The notes below the pieces were generated by a model, which had not been told where the DNA came from, searched no databases, and saw only the letters and a program-made list of their open reading frames with translations. A DNA stretch of 64,000 nucleotides, taken from assembly GCF_002179965.1 (NCBI RefSeq), contig NZ_NGUQ01000016.1:45355-109354 (forward strand), written 5' to 3'. Position numbers and translations under genes: made by a program. This document shows, piece after piece, positions 24,284 to 30,752 of this stretch (positions are counted from its first letter, which is position 1; each line of letters starts with the position of its first letter). The stretch comes from Pandoraea sp. PE-S2T-3 (GTDB lineage Bacteria > Pseudomonadota > Gammaproteobacteria > Burkholderiales > Burkholderiaceae).

Positions 24284-24383
24284 TATCTCTTTGAGGGGCG
24301 ATTTCGCTTTTATACGGTACCCCTATAATTCGACGGGTCAGCAGTTGCTATCACATCAACCCATTACCCGTCCGAGGTCCCGT

Positions 24384-24881
24384 ATGAGTCATCGCATTGT
24401 CAATCTTGACGCAGTAGAGTTGCATCCGCTTCCGTCCGAACACGCCCCGACCGGCGACGCTGCGACCCGTTTCGCGCCACGCATCGGCATGGTGGGGCGG
24501 CAGTTGGGTGCACTCAAGCTCGGGTACAACGTCATCGCATTGGCACCAGGTATGCGGGCATTCCCTTTTCACAGTCATCGAGTGAATGAAGAAATGTTCT
24601 TGGTATTGAGTGGGCGGGGAGAAGTGCGAATCGGTGATGCATGTCATCCGATCCGTACAGGAGATGTGATTGCGTGCCCGGCCGGGAATTCCTCGACCGC
24701 GCACCAAGTTGTAAATTCAAGCAACGAGGAGCTGCGATACCTTGCGGTCAGCACGCAACAATCGCCGGAGATTTGCGAATATCCGGATTCAGGCAAATAC
24801 TCGGCAATGGCTGATGGTCCTGACGGATTTCGTGCACTTGGCTTGAACTCGACAAACACGGGCTACTGGGACGGAGAGTGA
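24384..24881 (+). CDS. Cupin-domain protein
   Basis: A 165-residue single-domain cupin. The fold motifs are visible: FPFHSHRVNEEMFLVLSGRGEVRIGD, matching cupin motif 1 (G-x5-H-x-H-x3,4-E-x6-G) with His, His and Glu metal ligands, and CHPIRTGDVIACPAGNSSTAHQVVN as motif 2 with the third His. The ATG at 24384 was chosen over upstream codons that cross the -10 box. Function is not specified by sequence: such proteins include isomerases, dioxygenases and sugar-binding proteins. It is divergent from a LysR gene that probably controls it. Confidence 0.85.
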   Translation: MSHRIVNLDAVELHPLPSEHAPTGDAATRFAPRIGMVGRQLGALKLGYNVIALAPGMRAFPFHSHRVNEEMFLVLSGRGEVRIGDACHPIRTGDVIACPAGNSSTAHQVVNSSNEELRYLAVSTQQSPEICEYPDSGKYSAMADGPDGFRALGLNSTNTGYWDGE

Positions 24882-25302
24882 TTTCGGTAGAAACCTGACC
24901 GTAGGCGCGTGAAGATTGTTAGCAATTGGCATGGATTTGAGACTGATTGCTTTCTGGCTGGAAAGCGACATTGAGGCGCGCGACGCACGCGTAAGTCTTC
25001 TCAATAAATTCTCGCGTCACGAATGCGGCTATTAGCTATCATTCTTGCGGCGGCGCGCTCTGCGCTACCGCTCACTCGGTATGCGTAAAGTGGCTTGAGT
25101 GCTCACACACGAGCGCTTATCGCTTGCCCTTCGGCTTTCCCACCAATCGCCGGCGGCCCCCGTTGTCTGTGATTCCGTCATCGTGCAGCCTTTCGGGGAT
25201 TATCGACTTTGGCGCGCTGCCGTACCGACAGCCCCCTTCCTTGGCGTCAACCTTGCGTCATCGGCACCTGCACTTCGTTGGCGCTGACTCTTGGAGAGTG
25301 GC
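24882..25302. other. Gap without a supported gene
   Basis: A 421-base stretch after the cupin gene. A 34-codon frame at about 24930 (MDLRLIAFWLESDIEARDAR...) and a few longer frames are present, but none has a good ribosome site together with protein-like composition. The boundary with the small-ORF region at 25303 is not marked by a recognisable repeat. Confidence 0.4.
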
Positions 25303-25515
25303 ATGAACAAGTCGAGTAAGTGGCCTGATAAGGCTGATGAGATTGACGCGCGCCCACAAATACATCGAACGAAACGGCCCGAAAAGCGAACAACGGATGA
25401 CGCTGACGAAAAGGACGTGAGCGAATCTGGAAATACTGAGGAGCGTGGCCAAGGAGGAAAAGAGCCCACGCCGCGCGGCCACAAGCATCTCAAGCAACGC
25501 GGCGACGTACTTTGA
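25303..25515 (+). CDS. Small hydrophilic protein, hypothetical
   Basis: A 70-residue, highly charged protein: MNKSSKWPDKADEIDARPQIHRTKRPEKRTTDDADEK in segments, ending KHLKQRGDVL. TTGGAGAG lies 5-8 bases before the ATG at 25303. It has no hydrophobic core and may be disordered; no family was recognised. It is followed after 43 bases by a tiny membrane ORF with a strong ribosome site. Whether either is expressed is uncertain. Confidence 0.4.
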   Translation: MNKSSKWPDKADEIDARPQIHRTKRPEKRTTDDADEKDVSESGNTEERGQGGKEPTPRGHKHLKQRGDVL

Positions 25516-25558
25516 CAAAGAACAACAGCGGTTGCAGGCGTCCCTCAGGGAGGATGTC

Positions 25559-25624
25559 ATGACTTACAGCACGTTGTTGATTTTTTCGCTTGGACTGATC
25601 ATGTTGTGGTCGCTGGCACTTTAG
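25559..25624 (+). CDS. Possible 21-residue membrane peptide
   Basis: A short ORF, MTYSTLLIFSLGLIMLWSLAL, almost entirely one hydrophobic helix. GGAGG is placed 6-7 bases before the ATG, which is better than chance for such a small frame. Peptides of this kind include type I toxins and small regulators of membrane proteins; no evidence here decides. Confidence 0.35.
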   Translation: MTYSTLLIFSLGLIMLWSLAL

Positions 25625-25711
25625 TAGCCGGGCGCGCACTTCCGACGTTGAGGGGAGATATCGGTACCCATATCCCTGCCTCGCCAGTCGAAAGGATGAC
25701 GAACACAGGCG

Positions 25712-25736
25712 AAAAAAAGCCGCTCAGGGAGCGGCT
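25712..25736 (-). terminator. Terminator for the minus-strand pair at 25809-26377
   Basis: AGCCGCTC and GAGCGGCT (25718-25725 and 25729-25736) with an AGG loop. Read on the minus strand the stem is followed by a run of seven T. It lies about 70 bases past the stop of the gene at 25809. Confidence 0.8.
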
Positions 25737-25808
25737 ATCAAATAGGGTTGTCCGATGAAATCGAACGGCAGCAAGCATATCACGTCTTCTCGCCAGCAAT
25801 GCGGGTGT

Positions 25809-26057
25809 CTAGCGAGGAGGAACGCCGGGAATTCGTGGTGACTCACCTTTGGCATCGCGGTGCTGCCCGAGTAACGCCTTGAGGCATTCGAGTGCGATCA
25901 GGGTGCTCCCAACTTCCTCCCGCCACGCTTGGTGGATCACCACGTAAAGCGTCTCCACTTCCCGCAGTACCTTGTCTTTTCGCTGAGCTTCGCGCCGGCG
26001 GAACGCGACCTCTTCGAGCGCCCGTCGGACGTCTGGATCCTTGTTGGTGAGCCACAA
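25809..26057 (-). CDS. Small Burkholderiales-type protein with an uncertain start
   Basis: Protein of 82 residues from a TTG at 26057; the same frame stays open upstream as VIPLNPRPSELTIDQLRS, which looks like the true N-terminus. No ATG, GTG or TTG is available there; an ATA at 26108 sits where an ATG would be expected, so the start codon may have mutated or be ATA. The body is helical and charged (PDVRRALEEVAFRRREAQRKDKVLREVETLYVVIHQAWREEVGSTLIALECLKALLGQH). Function is unknown. It is the second gene behind the LexA-box gene at 26120 and precedes a terminator, so both form one SOS-controlled operon by inference. Confidence 0.55.
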   Translation of the reverse strand: MWLTNKDPDVRRALEEVAFRRREAQRKDKVLREVETLYVVIHQAWREEVGSTLIALECLKALLGQHRDAKGESPRIPGVPPR

Positions 26058-26119
26058 GCTGCGCAGCTGATCGATGGTCAGCTCTGACGGACGGGGATTG
26101 AGAGGTATAACGGGCTCAG

Positions 26120-26377
26120 CTACGCTGCCGCATGCTCGTCGATCGCCGGAATTCGGCCGTGCTGAAACAGCACCTTGGGCGAATCCATTGTGCCGGTCTC
26201 AGGATCCATCTGCACTTCGTACGCGGCAACGCCGGCGTGACGCTCGCGCATCGAGTGGGCCACGCGCACGGCCCCGAAGCTCGTGCTTGCAGGTCGCACC
26301 TCGATGGGCAGCGGATCGCCGCCAGCACCCTTACGGAACGGAACGACAATGAATCTGATTGTGTATGGGGTTCGCAT
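26120..26377 (-). CDS. Small Burkholderiales-type protein behind a LexA box
   Basis: An 85-residue protein, MRTPYTIRFIVVPFRKGAGG then VRPASTSFGAVRVAHSMRERHAGVAAYEVQMDPETGTMDSPKVLFQHG. It is a compact alpha/beta protein of unknown function; proteins of this look recur in Burkholderiales prophages, from memory. GAGGTAGG gives a ribosome site before the ATG. The LexA-type box at 26423-26442 lies 46-65 bases upstream of the start, placing it under SOS control. The gene at 25809 follows on the same strand. Confidence 0.65.
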   Translation of the reverse strand: MRTPYTIRFIVVPFRKGAGGDPLPIEVRPASTSFGAVRVAHSMRERHAGVAAYEVQMDPETGTMDSPKVLFQHGRIPAIDEHAAA

Positions 26378-26422
26378 CGTGGCCTACCTCGAGTGGCTTC
26401 GGGGATGGTAAGCTGTCACGGG

Positions 26423-26442
26423 TACTGTACAAAAACACAGTA
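26423..26442. promoter_or_regulatory. LexA (SOS) box
   Basis: TACTGTACAAAAACACAGTA has the CTGT-N8-ACAG core with flanking TA on both sides, nearly the Escherichia-type consensus. It lies between the minus-strand gene at 26120 and the plus-strand cassette starting at 26578, so it can act on either side. The rest of 26378-26577 shows no gene. Confidence 0.85.
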
Positions 26443-26577
26443 TTTGAGTGTGTCCATGCTTTTGCTTCTTGCGCTTATGTGGGTTGATGGTTGCCCACAG
26501 TTGCATATTTAAGTAACCTTCAGTTGATAGATGGGTTTTCATTTACAGAATTGACAAATTTCCGCGAGTAGACCTCC

Positions 26578-27405
26578 GTGACCACTGTTTTTAAGCACCC
26601 GCCGTTGGTAGAACTGATTGCCGAGGTGCGGTTCGGGCCTCCGCTGATGGGGCTGGGATCCGGCGGCGGACAGGCGATCGTGCAGGGGGCTGACGGACAG
26701 CCAATGCAATTCGCTTTTGTCGCGTCGTACGAATCGTTTTTCATGCGCTTCGCAGTAGAGGCCCATCGGCTTGGATTCACCATTCAAGAGCGTGTCCTTC
26801 CACCGAACGCGGTCGTTGTGCCCTACCAGACTGTCTGGCGTTGGAAAAAACCCGAGATCGAGAACTTGTATCTTCAGCTTGGTATGGGGGTCTTTACCGT
26901 AAATGGCGCACCCCCTACCTATGAATCTTGGGACACCTTCCTGCCGACGGTCGAAGAAGGGGTTAAAGGACTGATCGCATCCTTCGAGAGTTTCCCCGGA
27001 GAGGCACCGAAGTGCTTTTCACAAACTCACCTTCGGTACATTGACCTTTTTAATAGTGAGCGCGTGAAGGACATGGCGCCGCTCGATTTCTTGGGCAATG
27101 TCATGGGATTGCGCATACAACTTCCCGAAGTTGTTGACAAATTGGTGGGGCATGGGGCGGTGAAGCCTCACCTCAATTTTCAGATTCCCACCGAAGATGG
27201 GCACATTCTGCTCACATTTGGTGACGGGGTCGTGGGTGGCCGACGTGGGCATATTTTTGATAGCACCGTCACGCGAAATGGTGAGATTCCGTTAACACAT
27301 GAAGCGGTTGTGAAATGTTTCGGCGAATCCCACAAGGTCACAAACGATCTCTTCATGTCGATGACCAAACCGCTACACGACGAGATGGAGGTTGTTCATG
27401 ACTAG
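26578..27405 (+). CDS. TIGR04255-family protein, first gene of a three-gene cassette
   Basis: A 275-residue protein. The opening FKHPPLVELIAEVRFGPP is the signature of the sporadically distributed TIGR04255 family, whose function is unknown. Other visible segments: FFMRFAVEAHRLGFTIQERVLPP, YQTVWRWKKPEIENLYLQLGMGVFTVNG, and YRYIDLF-like LRYIDLFNSERVKDMAPLDFLG. It has no signal peptide or membrane helix, so it is cytoplasmic. The start is GTG at 26578 without a strong ribosome site, 136 bases downstream of the LexA box. The stop overlaps the ATG of the next gene by eight bases. Base composition is lower in GC than the flanks. Possibly a defence or stress gene; not shown. Confidence 0.75.
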   Translation: MTTVFKHPPLVELIAEVRFGPPLMGLGSGGGQAIVQGADGQPMQFAFVASYESFFMRFAVEAHRLGFTIQERVLPPNAVVVPYQTVWRWKKPEIENLYLQLGMGVFTVNGAPPTYESWDTFLPTVEEGVKGLIASFESFPGEAPKCFSQTHLRYIDLFNSERVKDMAPLDFLGNVMGLRIQLPEVVDKLVGHGAVKPHLNFQIPTEDGHILLTFGDGVVGGRRGHIFDSTVTRNGEIPLTHEAVVKCFGESHKVTNDLFMSMTKPLHDEMEVVHD

Positions 27406-27940
27406 ATATCCTTGGTCGATGAGTAACGATATCTTTGCGAGTGCTGTAAATTCTATACTCTCGACATCGGATCCTGGAGGGAGGTCAGGCGCAGAGGGGG
27501 CATCTTGGTATTCGCCGCTACCAGCAAATGCGAATTCTCCTTCGCCCGCCATCATTTACCATGCGCAGGCGAATCGGGATCTTCAACTGCTGGAAGCATA
27601 TCGTGGGCTAAAACAAGATTGGGATGGCTACGATGCTGACCCGATTAGCTCAAGGGCGTGCGAAGCAGCGAGAACATTTTTGACGTCCCTCCCGCATAGC
27701 TTTGAGTCTCCCGATCTTTGCCCCAATCCGTCAGGCACCATTTCAATGGAATGGCAGTCTAGTGAAGGTGAGGCACAACTTGAAATTGGGCGTAGCAAGT
27801 ACAGCTTCTACATGAGACGACGAGGGCTTCCCACCGTGTACCATAACGGTGCGTCGGAAGGCGCTGCGGGTGTTTATGGCCTACTTCGTGCGCTTTATGA
27901 GCCCAGCGGAGCAAAAGCTATTACTACGATCGAACTCTAA
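27398..27940 (+). CDS. WDGYDA / EW-motif protein, second gene of the cassette
   Basis: A 180-residue protein starting at the ATG of ATGACTAG, inside the 3' end of the TIGR04255 gene. The first 50 residues are Ser/Pro-rich. The conserved-looking domain runs from about residue 60: LLEAYRGLKQDWDGYDADPISSRACEAARTFLTSLP, then PNPSGTISMEWQSSEGEAQLEIGRSKYSFYM. The combination of a WDGY(G/D)A helix start with an SI.(L/M)EW beta strand recurs in bacterial hypothetical proteins (from memory), but the function is unknown. A GGAGG ribosome site is inside the upstream gene. The third gene follows after 11 bases. Confidence 0.7.
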   Translation: MTRYPWSMSNDIFASAVNSILSTSDPGGRSGAEGASWYSPLPANANSPSPAIIYHAQANRDLQLLEAYRGLKQDWDGYDADPISSRACEAARTFLTSLPHSFESPDLCPNPSGTISMEWQSSEGEAQLEIGRSKYSFYMRRRGLPTVYHNGASEGAAGVYGLLRALYEPSGAKAITTIEL

Positions 27941-27951
27941 TAATTAATCGC

Positions 27952-28437
27952 ATGGTCGAGAATGTCGATGAGAACATTCCGGATAACGAGTCAGTGATCC
28001 GAGGGATTTGCACTCCGTACCATTTAGATAGGCACGGGAAAAAACTCAAGAAGGGCGCTTTCAGGCAGAAAAATCCGACGGAGGGCGTTTCTGTTTACCG
28101 GCGTGCGATATTGACCGAAAGCGAATGCAAGGGTAGAGCCAAAAAACTGAGCAGCGATAACAAGCAATATGTTGGTCTTGCGCATGTTTTCGCCGGGGAT
28201 ATTCGCAACTCGCAGTGCGCCGTGGACGACTCGCGCGAGCAGTTCTATGGCCATGCCGATGTCGTGGTGTTGACTAAGGGACAGTTCGTGTATTCACCAG
28301 GTGAGCCTCTGCCGCCTGAAATCGTTGAAGTAGTTGATCGGCGCATTGGTGAATTGCTTAAGCAAGTGTCGTATCACTCAGATAGCGACGTCAATGCGGA
28401 GCATTGGCCGGGTCCGGAACTGCCGGCGCATCGATAA
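27952..28437 (+). CDS. SVYR / GHADV-motif protein, third gene of the cassette
   Basis: A 161-residue cytoplasmic protein: VIRGICTPYHLDRHGKKLKKGAFRQ, EGVSVYRRAIL, QYVGLAHVFAGDIRN, then DDSREQFYGHADVVVLTKG. The order of an AF strand, an SVYR motif, a GLA strand and a D(D)S...HAD ending suggests one compact alpha/beta domain seen in other uncharacterised bacterial genes (from memory). His and Asp in HADV could be catalytic; this is speculation. It starts 11 bases after the second gene with a weak site. The stop lies about 50 bases before a SRAP remnant, so the cassette boundary is close. Confidence 0.65.
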   Translation: MVENVDENIPDNESVIRGICTPYHLDRHGKKLKKGAFRQKNPTEGVSVYRRAILTESECKGRAKKLSSDNKQYVGLAHVFAGDIRNSQCAVDDSREQFYGHADVVVLTKGQFVYSPGEPLPPEIVEVVDRRIGELLKQVSYHSDSDVNAEHWPGPELPAHR

Positions 28438-28487
28438 CCATAGCATTTGGCTGACCTCACGCGACCAATGTAAGGGGGCCGGGGGCC

Positions 28488-28637
28488 GGAAAGAACTATA
28501 CACGGCTGTCGTTCACGATGCTGACGTCCAACGCGGATAATCACCCGCTGATGAAGCGCTTCCACAAGCCTGGGAGTGAGAAGCGTTCGGTGGTGATCAT
28601 TAAGCCGGACGATTACGACGACTGGCTGGGTGCTTGA
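28488..28637 (+). pseudogene. SRAP (YedK/HMCES-type) 3' remnant
   Basis: A 49-codon tail of an SOS response-associated peptidase. It reads GKNYTRLSFTMLTSNADNHP, LMKRFHKPGSEKRSVVI, KPDDYDDWLGA, the C-terminal block of SRAP proteins (FTMLT.NAD.HP...FHKPG.EKR). The catalytic Cys2 and the abasic-site pocket of the N-terminal half are missing, so it cannot act. Intact SRAP proteins bind abasic sites in single-stranded DNA and are commonly LexA-controlled; a LexA box lies 2 kb upstream. The three-gene cassette seems to have replaced the N-terminal part. Confidence 0.7.
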
Positions 28638-28831
28638 TCGATGGACGAGGCGAGGTCGTTCGTAACGTTGCCCGACGCCGCTTCCATGCGCGCGGAGCCG
28701 CAACCGAAGTCAGCTTCCTGACCCGCGTGACGTCATCGAATGTTAGGCAATCACCTAATATTACGCTCTACGAATCAACAGATTGACGCAAACGAAAAAA
28801 CGCACAGCCAATGACTGTGCGGGTTCAATTC

Positions 28832-28877
28832 TGGTCGGGGCGAGAGGATCTGAACCTCCGACCACCTGCACCCCATA
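28832..28877 (-). pseudogene. tRNA-Pro 3' remnant
   Basis: Read on the minus strand, this gives a T-arm (GGAGGTTCAGATCCTC) and the acceptor end CGCCCCGACCA of a proline tRNA, with a degenerate anticodon stem before it. The 5' half is absent. It is too incomplete to be a tRNA gene and looks like a scar of an integration at tRNA-Pro. The rest of 28638-29006 shows no supported gene. Confidence 0.65.
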
Positions 28878-29006
28878 TAGGTACAGTACTTCGGAGGCTG
28901 GCGCGCCGGATCTCTGCTCGGTCCATCGATTACTTTCAACCCGAAAAGGACTGGCCCTCCGATAAGACTGGCCTCGCTGCGGCCCCCAGCGTGCCCGGCG
29001 AGACGA

Positions 29007-29633
29007 TCATTTGTCAAGAACTGAGCCGGGGGCGTTTCGGAGGCGCTCTGAAACATCAAATTCCTGGAGAAGTTTCTTGATTTCCCGCTCTCGCGCACGC
29101 GGATTTAACACGGTTTGGATATGGCTAACAAACTCGCGCTGAGCGGTAACAATTCGAGCCTTGGCGTCGCTTCCAACTTCCGCATCCCGCAAAACTTCAT
29201 ACGCATCTACGGCGCAATCAAGAACTGGTTGCCGAATACCTCGATACGCGGATTCTTTGTGCGTCCCGTAGTCATCACTCCACTGGTTTGGAAAAAACCA
29301 GCGCCCAGTATCTATCAATGCACTAAGACGCACGAGGACAGCGTTTTTCTTATCATCGAATGTTTGGGGCTGTTCTAAAAGGTGAGTTGCATCAGCAATT
29401 GTGGAACAAACTTGATCAGCCCATTCTCGCACCGCATTGAAATGCTGATCGGTCCAAGATCGCTGGCTTAACTGAAAGTTCTTTTCATGAAGCTCTGCGC
29501 TCTTTTTGGCGTAATGAGCCGCCTCAGCCTGGTATTTATCCGCGGCTTTTGCGGCGACTCTTGCTGAGTATGCGGAAAGAGCCGCAATGAGAGTCGCAGC
29601 CCACGTTGCGGCATCTCCTATACTAATTTCCAT
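29007..29633 (-). CDS. Uncharacterised protein with an N-terminal membrane segment
   Basis: A 208-residue protein. Residues 8-26 (AATWAATLIAALSAYSARVAA) form a short hydrophobic segment, followed by a helical, coiled-coil-like region (AKAADKYQAEAAHYAKKSAELHEKNFQ), then a more globular part with WTDQHFNAVREWADQVCSTIAD, DTGRWFFPNQWSDDYG and YRGIRQPVLDCAVDAYEVLRDAE. No family was recognised. Possible reading: a membrane-tethered effector or a structural protein. Its GC content is low compared with the tail genes. It has its own intergenic space on both sides, so it is likely monocistronic. Confidence 0.6.
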   Translation of the reverse strand: MEISIGDAATWAATLIAALSAYSARVAAKAADKYQAEAAHYAKKSAELHEKNFQLSQRSWTDQHFNAVREWADQVCSTIADATHLLEQPQTFDDKKNAVLVRLSALIDTGRWFFPNQWSDDYGTHKESAYRGIRQPVLDCAVDAYEVLRDAEVGSDAKARIVTAQREFVSHIQTVLNPRAREREIKKLLQEFDVSERLRNAPGSVLDK

Positions 29634-29812
29634 GCTATTAGTCTCGTACTAAGGGAAGTTTTGTCGAAAGACGGAGAGGCGTGTCTGTGTGGAGATAGCC
29701 GTCATAGCCAAGAGGTTTGTTCGTTACGAGAGAAGTTGCTCTTGACTAGTCACGATCTGTTTGATCGACTAAGGTAGGGGGGATGGCCGTCCGTTGGGTG
29801 GTGCTTTCTTCG

Positions 29813-30181
29813 CTACTTCGAAAGCTTTTTTCTCAGAAAGTCGGTCATCTTCGCCTTGGCTCGAGCAACGAATTGGTCTTCTGTTTCCTCGGGCAACGGG
29901 ATGCCAATCGATTGGCTTAGTTCGTCTGTGAATGCATCACTTTGCACGATCTCGTTTACGGCCTGAGCAAAGTTTTGCTCCGCTTCATTCCCAATGAAAA
30001 TTGAAGTGGCATCGTTGATTCTCGCGACGGCGGTGGTCATGTTGCTTTTTAGTGCGAGTGCCGTACCCTGAAAGGCAGCCGTTCCTTGTTGAGAGTTCAA
30101 GAACTCCTTGAAACTCTTATTCTTGCTGTCTTCGGCGGTAGAGTTTTCAATGGTAGGTTGATTTGATTTGGCGTTAAGCAT
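29813..30181 (-). CDS. Hypothetical protein, second gene of a coupled pair
   Basis: A 122-residue soluble protein: a disordered start (NAKSNQPTIENSTAEDSKNKS), then KEFLNSQQGTAAFQGTALALKSNMTTAVARINDATSIFIGNE and EEFVARAK-like DQFVARAKAKMTDFLRKKLSK. Mostly helical. The start codon overlaps the stop of the 53-residue gene upstream (ATGCTTAA), so translation is coupled. No family recognised. Lower GC than the flanks suggests foreign origin. The pairing with a tiny amphipathic protein suggests a two-component effector or partner system, which is inference only. Confidence 0.6.
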   Translation of the reverse strand: MLNAKSNQPTIENSTAEDSKNKSFKEFLNSQQGTAAFQGTALALKSNMTTAVARINDATSIFIGNEAEQNFAQAVNEIVQSDAFTDELSQSIGIPLPEETEDQFVARAKAKMTDFLRKKLSK

Positions 30182-30335
30182 TGGATTTTTCTACCTTATT
30201 TGCCTGGAAGAAAGCGCGGAACGTTGCCTCGAAGCTATCTACCACTGCCTTGATAATTGCTTCTTGGGCAGACTCTGGAAGATTATTCCAAAGCCGCTTC
30301 ACCATGCTAAAAAGTCTCACTAAAAACTCAAGCAT
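30174..30335 (-). CDS. 53-residue amphipathic protein, first gene of a coupled pair
   Basis: A short gene on the minus strand: MLEFLVRLFSMVKRLWNNLP, ESAQEAIIKAVVDSFEATFR, AFFQANKVEKSNA. GGAGATAT gives a good ribosome site. The N-terminal 20 residues form an amphipathic or membrane-inserting helix with Leu, Phe, Trp on one side and Arg/Lys on the other. Its last codons overlap the start of the 122-residue gene. TAGAAT at 30366-30371 (minus strand) is a possible -10. It could be a membrane-active peptide; no family was recognised. Confidence 0.6.
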   Translation of the reverse strand: MLEFLVRLFSMVKRLWNNLPESAQEAIIKAVVDSFEATFRAFFQANKVEKSNA

Positions 30336-30752
30336 TTTTTATATCTCCGTGTGTTTTGCAGACGCATTCTAGCTGCTTTGCCATAGAGAGGGCTACGTGT
30401 CATCGAGCGGGGACATGCCCGGGATGTGTCTAGTTTCAGCTATACGCCACCGTCGGGCTCAAGTCACATTCTGGTCAAGAGTCGTCATTGGCCGTTCCCT
30501 TGCCACAACTCGCCTGAATTCCCGGATTGTGCCAATGTATCAGCCGAAACCGCGACGTATAAGCATTGACAGGGGCGAGTCTCGTCTTCCCGACCAAAGG
30601 AGATAGCTCGCTTGAGCGGACTGTTGGCGCTTTCCTAATTTCCTAGGCTTCTTTCGACATTTCTGGCGTCGAGTCCGTGTACGTGCGTATCCAATTTCGG
30701 TGCTGGTAGAAGCAATGCCTACCTCTTTGACTGTGGGATATCGTACGTCAGA
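30336..30752. other. Gap without a supported gene
   Basis: A 417-base stretch between the coupled pair and the 3' end of the autotransporter gene. A plus-strand frame at 30397-30606 lacks a ribosome site and protein-like composition. No inverted terminal repeats of an insertion sequence were seen. The autotransporter terminator is not evident. Confidence 0.4.

Noticed and set aside
28811..29080. An 89-codon plus-strand frame starting MTVRVQFWSGREDLNLRPP
   Set aside because: GREDLNLRPP is the familiar spurious translation of the 3' end of a tRNA-Pro read on the opposite strand. It supports the tRNA remnant, not a protein.
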